A stretch of DNA of 64,000 bases from Actinoplanes ianthinogenes (GTDB lineage Bacteria; Actinomycetota; Actinomycetes; Mycobacteriales; Micromonosporaceae), in assembly GCF_018324205.1 (NCBI RefSeq), contig NZ_AP023356.1, positions 8,190,501 to 8,254,500 on the forward strand, read 5' to 3'. The notes beneath the pieces are model-generated. The model worked only from the letters and a program-made list of their open reading frames with translations. It did not search any database and had not been told where the DNA came from. Below are positions 43,932-51,588 of this stretch, one piece after another; positions within the stretch are counted from its first letter, which is position 1; each line of letters starts with the position of its first letter. Made by a program: the position numbers and the translations under genes.

Positions 43932-44111
43932 TCACCACACGGACTGCCTGCGGCGCCGCTCCTTCTTCCGCTCGGCGTGACAGCGCGCCGCGTTCACCAC
44001 GCCGAGCACCGGCGCGACGAAGACGTAGCTGCTGACCCAGACCTCGTCACTGTCCCCGAGGATCAGGTAGGCGGAATAGGCCAGGAACGCGGCGGCGAAA
44101 GAGGGGCTCAG
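43932..44111 (-). CDS. possible small two-span membrane protein with CTG start
   Basis: In this minus-strand frame the last 59 residues (SFAAAFLAYSAYLILGDSDE, WVSSYVFVAPVLGVVNAARC, ending HAERKKERRRRQSVW) look like two membrane spans with a basic tail. No ATG, GTG or TTG starts the segment. The only candidate is a CTG overlapping the TGA of the upstream gene. The upstream part of the open frame is a shadow. It may be spurious. Confidence 0.25.
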   Translation of the reverse strand: MSPSFAAAFLAYSAYLILGDSDEVWVSSYVFVAPVLGVVNAARCHAERKKERRRRQSVW

Positions 44112-44602
44112 TCGTCCGCGGCGACGATCAGGGTCAGGTGGGTGGGGGTGAGCGCCACGAACTCGTGGAACTCGACGTGGACGCCGCCCCAGTCGTGGAA
44201 CGCCTCCCGGCCGAGACCACGCAGGCGGTAGAGGGTCTCCGCGGCTCGCAGCGTGGCGTGAAGATGCGTTTCGAGGTCGGAGCGGATCGCCCGGGAGACG
44301 GGGGCGTGCTGCTCGGCCCAGGAGCGGAGCAGTTGCTCGGCCGCCTCGGGGGCGGCTTGCTCGTACGAGTCGGGAGTGATGCGGGCCCGCCAATACGGCC
44401 CGTGTCGGTCCGGATCGTCACCGGCCTCGCCGCCGCCGTAATCGTGTCCGAACAGGCTGTGCCCGGTCAGGGCGGCGAGCAACTCGCGGTCGTGGCCGGC
44501 GGCGGGGGACTGAGCCCGACGGAAATGCTGGACATCGACCCATTGGTAGGTGCCGTTGCGGAAGTTGATGAAGGTGTGGGCGTCGGGGATCAGCAGCGTC
44601 AT
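44108..44602 (-). CDS. hypothetical protein
   Basis: I do not recognise this 164-residue protein. It begins MTLLIPDAHTFINFRNGTYQ, contains GHDYGGGEAGDDPDRHGPYW and a helical middle, and ends with LTPTHLTLIVAADD. There is no signal peptide or transmembrane segment. It is divergent from bluB. The beginning and end look evolutionarily constrained, with ordinary codon use, so it is probably a real gene. Confidence 0.6.
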   Translation of the reverse strand: MTLLIPDAHTFINFRNGTYQWVDVQHFRRAQSPAAGHDRELLAALTGHSLFGHDYGGGEAGDDPDRHGPYWRARITPDSYEQAAPEAAEQLLRSWAEQHAPVSRAIRSDLETHLHATLRAAETLYRLRGLGREAFHDWGGVHVEFHEFVALTPTHLTLIVAADD

Positions 44603-44661
44603 CCGTCCATGATCAATGGGGGGTGGCGGGGGCCGGGGGATCGATCTGACAGAGTCGGGGG

Positions 44662-45276
44662 GTGTCCGTTTATGACGTCATTCATCGCCGCCGGGACGTG
44701 CGGGGCGAGTTCACCGGCGAGCCGCTTGCGGATGGCGTACTGGAAAGGGTGTTGACCGCGGCGCACGCCGCGCCGAGCGTCGGCCTCTCGCAGCCGTGGG
44801 ATTTCGTGGTGATCCGGGATCGGGAGGTGCGGGCGCACTTTCACCGGCACGTCCACGAGGAGCGTGAGGTCTTCGCCGCGACGCTGACCGGGGAGGAGGC
44901 CGAGCGGTTCGCGCGGATCAAGATCGACGGGATCCTGGAGTCGACGCTGTCGATCGTGGTCACCTACGACCCGGAGCGGGGCGGGCCGGCCGTGCTGGGG
45001 CGGCACGCGATCGCGGACGCCGGGCTCTACTCGGTCTGCCTGGCCGTGCAGAACCTGTGGCTCGCGGCGACCGCGGAGGAGCTCGGCGTCGGCTGGGTCT
45101 CGTTCTACCGCGAGGAGTTCCTCCAGAAGCTGCTCGGCATCCCGGAGCGGATCCGGCCGGTCGCCTGGCTCTGCCTCGGCCCGGTCACCCGGCTCCAGGA
45201 CGTCCCCGACCTGGAGCGGCACGGCTGGCGGACCCGCCGCCCGCTGGACGCCGCCCTGCACCAGGACCGCTGGTGA
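44662..45276 (+). CDS. bluB: 5,6-dimethylbenzimidazole synthase BluB
   Basis: BluB cleaves reduced FMN with O2 to make the lower ligand of vitamin B12. The 204-residue nitroreductase-like protein has the family features VIHRRRDVRGEFTG, AAHAAPSVGLSQPWDFVVI, DGILESTLSIVVTYD, GLYSVCLAVQNLWLAATAEE and GVGWVSFYREEFLQ. It starts at GTG 44662 next to a G-rich stretch. No other cobalamin gene or B12 riboswitch is nearby, so it is isolated from the rest of the pathway. Confidence 0.93.
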   Translation: MSVYDVIHRRRDVRGEFTGEPLADGVLERVLTAAHAAPSVGLSQPWDFVVIRDREVRAHFHRHVHEEREVFAATLTGEEAERFARIKIDGILESTLSIVVTYDPERGGPAVLGRHAIADAGLYSVCLAVQNLWLAATAEELGVGWVSFYREEFLQKLLGIPERIRPVAWLCLGPVTRLQDVPDLERHGWRTRRPLDAALHQDRW

Positions 45277-45277
45277 G

Positions 45278-45637
45278 TCAGGCGTCCGGGTCGGTGCCGG
45301 CGGGGGCGCGCATCCGCCAGGCGTCGGTGACCAGCTCGGTGAGGCGCTCGACGGTGACCGCGGGCAGCCGCAGCATCACCAGCGGGAGCCCGTCGTAACC
45401 CGGGACCGTGAAGAACAGCTCCGGCTCACCGAGCAGCAACGCCTGTTTCTCCGCCTCGTCGCCGACGAACAGCACCGCGACATCGGTGCGGATCACCCGC
45501 GGCTTGCCGGGCAGACGCTCCGGATACGACCAGACGAACCCCTTGTTGCCCACCCGGAAGTCGAAACCGTCACTGTCGATCTCGACCACCTCGGGCAGAC
45601 TCAGGGCGAGCCGCCGTACGTCCTCCGCATCCGCCAT
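45278..45637 (-). CDS. MmcQ/YjbR family protein
   Basis: The 119-residue protein (EDVRRLALSLPEVVEIDSDG, FDFRVGNKGFVWSYPER, RTDVAVLFVGDEAEKQALL, FFTVPGYDGLPLVMLRLPAV) matches the YjbR/MmcQ DNA-binding-like fold family. The role is unclear. It is convergent with bluB, whose stop lies one base away, and divergent from cutA by 23 bp. Confidence 0.9.
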   Translation of the reverse strand: MADAEDVRRLALSLPEVVEIDSDGFDFRVGNKGFVWSYPERLPGKPRVIRTDVAVLFVGDEAEKQALLLGEPELFFTVPGYDGLPLVMLRLPAVTVERLTELVTDAWRMRAPAGTDPDA

Positions 45638-45660
45638 GCCCCGAACACTAGTGTGACCCT

Positions 45661-45987
45661 GTGACAGAGACGGTCTGCGAAGTGGTGATCACCGCGAGCG
45701 ACGCGGAGTGGCTGGCGGCGTTCACCCGGCGGCTGGTGGAGCGGCGTCTCGCCGCCTGCGGGCACACCATCACGGCGATCCGGTCGATCTATCGCTGGCA
45801 GGGCGCGGTGGAGGACGAGGCGGAGGCCCGTGTCGCGCTGCACACCCGGTTGTCGCTGGTCGACGCGATCGTCGAGGTGGCCGAGCGGGAGCATCCCTAC
45901 GAGGTGCCGTGCGTGCTGGCGATGCCGGTGGCGGGCGGAAATCCCCGCTACCTCCAGTGGGTCCTCGACGAGACGGCTACCGGATGA
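45661..45987 (+). CDS. cutA: CutA-type divalent ion tolerance protein
   Basis: The 108-residue trimeric-fold protein shows CutA features VVITASDAEWLAAFTRRLVE, RRLAACGHTITAIRSIYRWQ, HPYEVPCVLAMPV and NPRYLQWVLDE. The GTG start lies five bases after TAGTGT, again suggesting a leaderless transcript. Its last 11 bp overlap the convergent discoidin gene. Copper-related function is a family tradition rather than proven. Confidence 0.92.
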   Translation: MTETVCEVVITASDAEWLAAFTRRLVERRLAACGHTITAIRSIYRWQGAVEDEAEARVALHTRLSLVDAIVEVAEREHPYEVPCVLAMPVAGGNPRYLQWVLDETATG

Positions 45988-46726
45988 TGACCTCGGCGAG
46001 GCGGGACTGATCGTTCACCCCGTTGCCGGCAAGCGCGACGATCCGCACCGCCTTACTACGCCGCGGAGTAAATTTCGCGATATTTCGGACGGCGGTGTTC
46101 CCGCGCACCGACCGCACCGTCGCCCACCCCGCCGGCACGGCGACCTGCACGTCCCAGTCCCGCAGCCCCGCCTCCGCGGTCGTCACCACCTCCACCTGGC
46201 TGATCCGCTGCGACTGATCCCAGTCGACCTGCCACCAGTCCGGCCACCGTTTCCCGGTCGTGTCGTTCCACATGGTCCCGGCGTTCCCGTCGATCGCCGC
46301 ACACACCGGCCCTCCGGCCCGCGCCGACGAGGCGCTCACCCGGGCCGCCAACCGCATCAGATCCGCCCCCGCGGGCGGCGTGCTGATCGTGACCGGGACG
46401 ACCGTGACCTTCCCGCCGGTGCCGCTGATCCGGATGTGGTAGGTCCCCGGCCTGGCCCCGTCCGCCGCCCGGACCGCGACCGGAACGCTCCGGGTGTATC
46501 CCGGCGGCAGCCAGCTGGAGATCAACCGCCGGGGGAGGTGCACCGCGGGATCGGCGCTCAGCTCGGTGTCCGCATAGGTCGGCGTCTTCCCGCTGTTGGT
46601 CATGCGCACCACGAGATCCCGGCCGTTGCACTGGCCCGTCATGATCGCCAGCGACGGCGGCTCGGCAACCACCGGATCGAGCCCGCCGATCAGCCCCAGC
46701 ACCATCAGTCCCGCCGTCCAGCTCAT
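45977..46726 (-). CDS. secreted discoidin (F5/8-type) domain protein
   Basis: A signal peptide (GLMVLGLIGGLDPVVA) precedes an Ig-like region (LAIMTGQCNGRDLVVRMTNS, GTYHIRISGTGGKVTVVPVT). A C-terminal F5/8-type carbohydrate-binding domain follows (CAAIDGNAGTMWNDTTG, WWQVDWDQSQRISQVEVV, AVRIVALAGNGVNDQSRLAE). The product is 249 residues. Its ATG overlaps the phoD stop, so it is made together with the phosphatase and may tether or target it. Confidence 0.85.
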   Translation of the reverse strand: MSWTAGLMVLGLIGGLDPVVAEPPSLAIMTGQCNGRDLVVRMTNSGKTPTYADTELSADPAVHLPRRLISSWLPPGYTRSVPVAVRAADGARPGTYHIRISGTGGKVTVVPVTISTPPAGADLMRLAARVSASSARAGGPVCAAIDGNAGTMWNDTTGKRWPDWWQVDWDQSQRISQVEVVTTAEAGLRDWDVQVAVPAGWATVRSVRGNTAVRNIAKFTPRRSKAVRIVALAGNGVNDQSRLAEVIIR

Positions 46727-48267
46727 GCCGGCACCAGCCCGGGCCGCCCGCGCTCCGAGACGAACGAGGCCCGGGTGGAAATCGACCCTCCGCGCTTCGT
46801 CACCTGCGACATCACCCGGAAATCCGCCCGCAGCCGATCCCGGGTCAGCTCACAGCGCACGTATCCCCGCTGCGCGTTGGCCAGCCGCAGGTGCGGATTG
46901 AACTTCATCTGCATGTCCAGCTGCGGAGTCCGGTCACTCCCGTCCCCGCCACTCGTGATCGAAGTGCCCACCAACTCCACCGCCACCACCGGCGCCTCCG
47001 GCCGGACCCGCAGGTCGGCCGCATAGTTGTAGTGAATGTCCCCGGACAGCACCACGGTCCCCGGCATCGTCCCGGCGAGCGACAGGATCCGTGCTCGATC
47101 CGCCGTGTACCCGTCCCACTTGTCCATGTCCAACCGGTTGGCCGGCCCGCCGAACCGCAGCTCCGCCATCATCACCTGCTGCGCGAGCAGGTTCCACCGC
47201 GCCGGAGATCGCCCCATCTTCTCCAGCAGCCAGTCCCGCTGCGGCGCCCCGAGCAGCGTCCGCCGCGGATCGTCCCGATCCGCACACCCGGCCCGCAGAT
47301 TGTCGCCGCAGGCCTGATCCGACCGGTACTGCCGGGTGTCCAGCACGTACGCGTGCGCCAGGTCCCCGAACCGGAACCGCCGGTACAGCGACATGTCCGG
47401 ACCGGCCGGTTGCCGCGGCGGGCGTAGCGGCTGGTTCTCCCAGTACGCCCGGTACGCGTTGGCCCGCCGCACCAGGAAATCCGCCGCCGGCGTCGTGGTG
47501 AACCGCGGCACCCCGCCCGCATAGTTGTCCTGCACCTCGTGGTCGTCCCAGGTCAGCACCCACGGCCCGGCCGCGTGCGCGGCTTGCAGGTCCGGGTCGG
47601 TGCGATAGAGCGCGTACCGCATCCGGTACAGATCGAGCGTGTCGGTCTCCAGCTCGAAGGTGTCCGGTAGCTTCAGCGTGGCGTCCATCCGGCTCCCGCC
47701 GGCGCTGGTGATCGCCCCCTCATAGATGTAGTCCCCGAGGAAGAAGACCAGGTCCAGGTTCTCCCCGGCGAGATGCCGCCACGCCTCGTAGTAGCCGTCC
47801 CCGTAGGCCTGGCAGGACGCGATCGCGAACCGCATCGCGTCCGGCGACGCGTTCTTGGCCGGCGCGGTCCGGGTCCGGCCGACCGGGCTGAGGTGCCCGC
47901 CGCTGCGGAACCGATAGAAGTACTCCCGTCCCGGCCGCAGCCCCTGCACGTCGAGATGCACCGAGTGCCCGTACTCCGGCCGCGCCACCGTCTCCCCGGC
48001 GCGCACCACCGTCCGGAACCCGCTGTCCTCGGCGACCTGCCAGGACACCGGGCAGGGGACCGGCGGCAGCCCGCCCGCCGGTTCCAGCGGCCGCGGCGCC
48101 AGCCGGGTCCAGAGCAGCACCCCGGTCAGCAGCGGATCCCCCGAGGCGACACCCAGGGTGAACGGAAAGCCGCTGCGCACCGGCCCGCCGGCCCGCGCCG
48201 ACGCCGGGACCGAGGCGACCAGAGCCGCCCCGCCGAGCGCGAAGAGACGGCGCCGAGGAAGCAGCAT
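46723..48267 (-). CDS. phoD: PhoD-type alkaline phosphatase/phosphodiesterase
   Basis: The 514-residue enzyme starts with a twin-arginine-like signal (PRRRLFALGGAALVASVPAS). It contains the PhoD N-terminal domain (FTLGVASGDPLLTGVLLWTR) and the metallophosphatase core. Visible core motifs are FAIASCQAYGDGYYEAW, FFLGDYIYEG, WDDHEVQDNYAGG, PARWNLLAQQVMMAELRFGG and VLSGDIHYNYA, with the metal-binding Asp, Asn and His residues. It hydrolyses phosphate mono- and diesters outside the cell, usually under phosphate limitation, though no Pho box was identified. ATG 48267 follows GGAGTGGGG. Confidence 0.93.
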   Translation of the reverse strand: MLLPRRRLFALGGAALVASVPASARAGGPVRSGFPFTLGVASGDPLLTGVLLWTRLAPRPLEPAGGLPPVPCPVSWQVAEDSGFRTVVRAGETVARPEYGHSVHLDVQGLRPGREYFYRFRSGGHLSPVGRTRTAPAKNASPDAMRFAIASCQAYGDGYYEAWRHLAGENLDLVFFLGDYIYEGAITSAGGSRMDATLKLPDTFELETDTLDLYRMRYALYRTDPDLQAAHAAGPWVLTWDDHEVQDNYAGGVPRFTTTPAADFLVRRANAYRAYWENQPLRPPRQPAGPDMSLYRRFRFGDLAHAYVLDTRQYRSDQACGDNLRAGCADRDDPRRTLLGAPQRDWLLEKMGRSPARWNLLAQQVMMAELRFGGPANRLDMDKWDGYTADRARILSLAGTMPGTVVLSGDIHYNYAADLRVRPEAPVVAVELVGTSITSGGDGSDRTPQLDMQMKFNPHLRLANAQRGYVRCELTRDRLRADFRVMSQVTKRGGSISTRASFVSERGRPGLVPA

Positions 48268-48468
48268 CCCCACTCCATTTCACAAAATTTCCGGACACAT
48301 GAAGCTAACGAGGATGACGCCGAAAATGCGGATGTTCCCGCCCGGTACACACGTACGAAACGATCTTCGCGCGCGAGAAACGCGGAATTCACCGGCGAAC
48401 CCATCCATGGACGTCGACGCCCCGTAGATCTTCGGTGTCCCCGTTCCATCCCCCGATGGGAGCACCAG

Positions 48469-49101
48469 ATGCGCCTCGTCACCCGTGTCCTCGCCACCGC
48501 GGCCACCGCCGCGATCGCCGCCGGCCTGCTGGCGTCCCCGGCACAGGCCACCCCGCCGAACATCCCGTCCAAGGCGACCGCCCAGACCGAACTCGCCGCG
48601 CTGACCGTCGCCGCCGAGGCCAACGCGAGCACCTACGACCGCGACCTCTTCCCGCACTGGATCACCATCAGCGGCACCTGCAACACCCGCGAGACCGTCC
48701 TCAAGCGCGACGGCTCCAGCGTCGTGGTCAGCTCCGCCTGTGCCGCCGCCAGCGGTTCCTGGTACTCCCCGTACGACGGCGCCACCTGGACCGCCGCCGC
48801 CGACCTGGACATCGACCACGTCGTCCCGCTCGCCGAAGCCTGGCGCTCCGGCGCCAGCGCCTGGACCACGAGCAAGCGCCAGAGCTTCGCCAACGACCTC
48901 ACACGTCCGCAACTGATCGCCGTCACCGACAATGTCAACCAGGCCAAGAGCGACCAGGACCCGAGCACCTGGCAGCCGTCGGTCGCCGGCTACCGCTGCA
49001 CGTATGCCCGCATGTGGATAGCCGTCAAGTACTACTGGGGCCTCACCCTGCAGTCCTCCGAGAAGACCGCCCTCCAGACCATGCTCAACTCGTGCGGCTG
49101 A
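48469..49101 (+). CDS. secreted HNH (DUF1524) nuclease
   Basis: A signal peptide ends at SPAQA. The mature protein contains DIDHVVPLAEAWRSGASAW, the His-centred metal-binding core of GmrSD/DUF1524-type HNH nucleases, then NDLTRPQLIAVTDNVNQAKS and DPSTWQPSVAGYRCTYARMW. Four cysteines (GTCNTR, SSACAA, YRCTY, NSCG) probably form two disulfides. The 210-residue size fits the extracellular nucleases of actinomycetes. The start has GGGAG upstream. The intergenic stretch 48268-48468 shows no obvious regulator site. Confidence 0.9.
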   Translation: MRLVTRVLATAATAAIAAGLLASPAQATPPNIPSKATAQTELAALTVAAEANASTYDRDLFPHWITISGTCNTRETVLKRDGSSVVVSSACAAASGSWYSPYDGATWTAAADLDIDHVVPLAEAWRSGASAWTTSKRQSFANDLTRPQLIAVTDNVNQAKSDQDPSTWQPSVAGYRCTYARMWIAVKYYWGLTLQSSEKTALQTMLNSCG

Positions 49102-49145
49102 TCCCTCTGATCTGACCGCTCGTGATGTCTGACCGCTTCTGATCG

Positions 49146-49199
49146 CGGCCGCCGCATCCCTTGCGGCGGCCGTCGTCGCAAAACCCGATTTTGTACGCC
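49146..49199 (+). terminator. nuclease terminator followed by 3'-end motif
   Basis: CGGCCGCCGCA (49146-49156) pairs perfectly with TGCGGCGGCCG (49162-49172) around a 5-nt loop. After it comes AAAACCCGATTTTGTACGCC (49180-49199), a copy of the dispersed motif, which here follows rather than precedes the hairpin. Confidence 0.8.
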
Positions 49200-49339
49200 T
49201 GCGCAGACTCCCCGTGGCTACCCGCGACGCCCGCTCCACCGGCGGACCGCCCGGCGACCGCCGGGCTGAATCCCGGGTCGGGGAACGCCGGGATAGTGTT
49301 CGCCACACACATCGTCATGAATGTCGCCGGGGAGAGATC

Positions 49340-50071
49340 GTGATCGCGCGCCGCCAAGCCCTCTGCCTCCTGGCCGTCACCGCGCTGGCCGGCTGCGGAT
49401 CACCGGCAGGCGCCCCCGCCTCGGCCGGCGTTCCAGTCTCCGCCGCCGCCCCGGCCGCCGACGAGTTCCGGACCGCCCTCACCGAGCTCCAGACGATCAC
49501 CTACCGCTACGCCGCCGACGCTCAGTACCGGAACCCCGCCGACCCCCGGCACCGCGACGTGAGCCGGATCCACGTCGCCGGCGCTCACGACCCGGCCGCC
49601 AAGGCCTTCACTCGCGAGTACCGGGACGGCGACGGCGCCGGCGCCGAGATCGGCAAGATCACCGTGCTGGACCGGGTCGCCTACACCTGGACCGGCCGGG
49701 ACCGGACCTGGAACCAGGTGAATCTCGCGGTGTTCGACCCGAAGACGTTCCTGCTCGCCGTCGACCCGGGAGACCCGGCCGGTCTGGCCGCCTTCACCCG
49801 GTCGGTCGACCGGGTGACCCGGACCGGCAGGTACACCTTCGAGGGAACGCTCGACCTGAGCCGGGCCGGCGACGACAGCTTCCTCCCGCTCGGCGCCCCG
49901 GGCCTGCTGACGTCCGGCGACGACGGTGCCTCGTTCACCGCGAAGACCGACGTCGTGGGCCACGTCACCGAGATCGTCGTCACGCTGCGTACCCAGGGCG
50001 AATCGCTGGTGCAGACCATCCAGTTGATCGGGCACGGCGAGCCGGTGGACATCACGAAACCGAAGAAATGA
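49340..50071 (+). CDS. lipoprotein of unknown function (LppX/LolA-like)
   Basis: The signal peptide ends in LAVTALAGC, with the cysteine near residue 20. The 220-residue mature part (ELQTITYRYAADAQYRNPAD, ISKITV-like GKITVLDRVAYTWTGRD, TRTGRYTFEGTLDLSRAGDD, VGHVTEIVVTLRTQGE) is beta-rich, like the lipoproteins with an LppX/LolA fold, and shares general layout with the one at 23803. GTG 49340 directly follows CGGGGAGAG; the longer upstream frame is not supported. Confidence 0.78.
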   Translation: MIARRQALCLLAVTALAGCGSPAGAPASAGVPVSAAAPAADEFRTALTELQTITYRYAADAQYRNPADPRHRDVSRIHVAGAHDPAAKAFTREYRDGDGAGAEIGKITVLDRVAYTWTGRDRTWNQVNLAVFDPKTFLLAVDPGDPAGLAAFTRSVDRVTRTGRYTFEGTLDLSRAGDDSFLPLGAPGLLTSGDDGASFTAKTDVVGHVTEIVVTLRTQGESLVQTIQLIGHGEPVDITKPKK

Positions 50072-50095
50072 GATCGTCCGGGACAGGTGTGACAA

Positions 50096-50125
50096 TTGGT
50101 TCATGCGGCGCCCACCAGGTAGCCT
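50096..50125 (+). promoter_or_regulatory. housekeeping-type promoter of the CPBP gene
   Basis: TTGGTT (50096-50101) and TAGCCT (50120-50125) are separated by 18 bp and lie ten bases before ATG 50136, so the transcript would have almost no leader. Confidence 0.55.
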
Positions 50126-50135
50126 CGCCCGCGCC

Positions 50136-50963
50136 ATGTCAGACCTCACCGCCGACCTCCCCCAGGTCTCCCCGCCCGCCTCCGGCTCCCCGTTCCTCGC
50201 AGCAGGCGCCGTGGCCGACCACCCGTCCAGCGTCGCGCACGCCGCGGCCCACCCGTCCCGGCGTCGTCTCGCGCTCGTGCTCGGCGTGGTCGTCGCGATC
50301 CTCGCCGCGGTCAACGTCGCGGACAAGTACGGCCCGCCGCACACCGGCCTGATCGCCGGCCCGCTCGTCGCGCTGATGCTGGTCCTGCTCGCCCGCCGGG
50401 CCGGCCTGTCCTGGCACGCCCTGGGCCTGTCCCGCCGCACCCTGCTCCCCGGCTTGAAGTACGCCGTCGGCGCGGTCCTGGTCGTCGCCGTGGTCTACGC
50501 GATCGGCGCGGCCGTCCCGGCGACCCGGGTCGCGTTCCACGACGTGCGCTACCACCTGCACCCGGGTGCCGCCCTGCTCACCGCGTTCGTGATCGTCCCG
50601 CTCGGCACCGTGCTCCTCGAGGAGGTCGCCTTCCGCGGCGTGCTGATGGGTCTGGTCGACCACCACCGCGGCGCCACCTGGGCGAGCATCACCTCGTCGG
50701 TCCTGTTCGGCCTCTGGCACATCCTGCCGTCGCTGCGCCTGGCCCAGGTGAACCAGGCCGTCGGCGCCACGCTCGGCGTCGGCGCGACCGGCCGCTTCCT
50801 GGCGATCCTGGGCGCGGTCGCCTTCACCGCCCTGGCCGGCCTGCTGCTCTGCGAGCTGCGCCGCCGCTCCGGCAGCCTGCTCGCCGCGGCCGGCCTGCAC
50901 TGGGCGACGAACGGCCTGGGACTGCTGATCGCCACGGCGCTGGCGGCCACGAGTCTGAGCTGA
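50136..50963 (+). CDS. CPBP-family intramembrane glutamic protease
   Basis: The 275-residue protein has eight or so membrane segments after a 45-residue soluble N-terminus. It carries the three CPBP motifs: LLEEVAFRGVLMG (EExxxR), FGLWHILPS and LHWATNGLG. It resembles the Abi/Rce1-type proteases. No bacteriocin or peptide gene is nearby, so the substrate is unknown. The start at MSDLTADL fits the promoter just upstream; a GTG or ATG further upstream at 50103 is unlikely. Confidence 0.9.
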   Translation: MSDLTADLPQVSPPASGSPFLAAGAVADHPSSVAHAAAHPSRRRLALVLGVVVAILAAVNVADKYGPPHTGLIAGPLVALMLVLLARRAGLSWHALGLSRRTLLPGLKYAVGAVLVVAVVYAIGAAVPATRVAFHDVRYHLHPGAALLTAFVIVPLGTVLLEEVAFRGVLMGLVDHHRGATWASITSSVLFGLWHILPSLRLAQVNQAVGATLGVGATGRFLAILGAVAFTALAGLLLCELRRRSGSLLAAAGLHWATNGLGLLIATALAATSLS

Positions 50964-50973
50964 ACGCCGGCGG

Positions 50974-50995
50974 GGCGTACCGGAAATGGATCTGA
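50974..50995. repeat. dispersed 3'-end motif, reversed copy
   Basis: GGCGTACCGGAAATGGATCT begins 11 bases after the CPBP stop codon. It is the reverse complement of the TTTnCGGTACGCC motif and the only copy lying antisense to the gene it follows. No perfect stem accompanies it. Confidence 0.55.
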
Positions 50996-51048
50996 CCGGG
51001 CCGGGAAGCGGACCCGTTTTGTCAGAGGGGGCCGCTAGGGTCGGCCGC

Positions 51049-51546
51049 ATGCTGGAAACCCCGGAAGAGCTGGCCGAGCTGCAACGGCTGCTGGAGAGTT
51101 CGCTCGCGGGCTCGACCGCGCACCTGCAATCGATCGTCGCCGAGCGGACCCTGACCGCGGAGCAACTGGCCGGGGTCCTCACCGGCATGTGCACGCTGTC
51201 GCTGGCGACCGTCACGGCCCGCGGCGAGCCGCGGATCAGCGCGGTCGACGGGCACTTCCTGCACGGCCGGTGGATCTTCGGCACCGCCCGCACCGCGGCG
51301 AAGGCCCGTCATCTGGCGTCCCGCCCCGAGGCCAGCGTGTCCCACCTGCGCGGTGAGGACCTGGGCGTCTTCGTGCACGGCCGGGCCGAGGCGATCGACC
51401 TGACCGCCGAGCCCGGCCTGCTGGACTATCTGCGACAGTTCTACGGGGCAGACGCGTTCGACTGGACCACCGAGGTCGTCTACTACCGCCTGCACCCGCA
51501 CTTCATGACCGTCTACGCCCCCGACTTGGCGAAACTCAAGCCGTGA
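51049..51546 (+). CDS. pyridoxamine 5'-phosphate oxidase-like flavin protein
   Basis: The 165-residue protein has a split-barrel flavin-binding pattern (TLSLATVTARGEPRISAVDG, HFLHGRWIFGTARTAAKARH, RPEASVSHLRGEDLGVFVHG, YRLHPHFMTVY) after a 40-residue helical N-terminus. It belongs to the broad PNPOx/F420-reductase-like family; the cofactor is not certain. TAGGGT (51036-51041) lies seven bases before the ATG, again suggesting leaderless transcription. Confidence 0.85.
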   Translation: MLETPEELAELQRLLESSLAGSTAHLQSIVAERTLTAEQLAGVLTGMCTLSLATVTARGEPRISAVDGHFLHGRWIFGTARTAAKARHLASRPEASVSHLRGEDLGVFVHGRAEAIDLTAEPGLLDYLRQFYGADAFDWTTEVVYYRLHPHFMTVYAPDLAKLKP

Positions 51547-51549
51547 AAC

Positions 51550-51583
51550 CCGCGGTGAGGCCAGGGGGCCGGCCTCACCGCGG
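51550..51583. terminator. shared terminator between PNPOx-like and GH16 genes
   Basis: CCGCGGTGAGGCC (51550-51562) and GGCCTCACCGCGG (51571-51583) form a perfect 13-bp stem with an 8-nt loop, between the two convergent stop codons, and could end transcription from both sides. Confidence 0.85.
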
Positions 51584-51588
51584 CTCTC

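Noticed and set aside
44640..44662. Cobalamin riboswitch before bluB
   Set aside because: Only about 60 bp separate bluB from the divergent gene, too short for the aptamer, and no B12-box-like sequence is seen.
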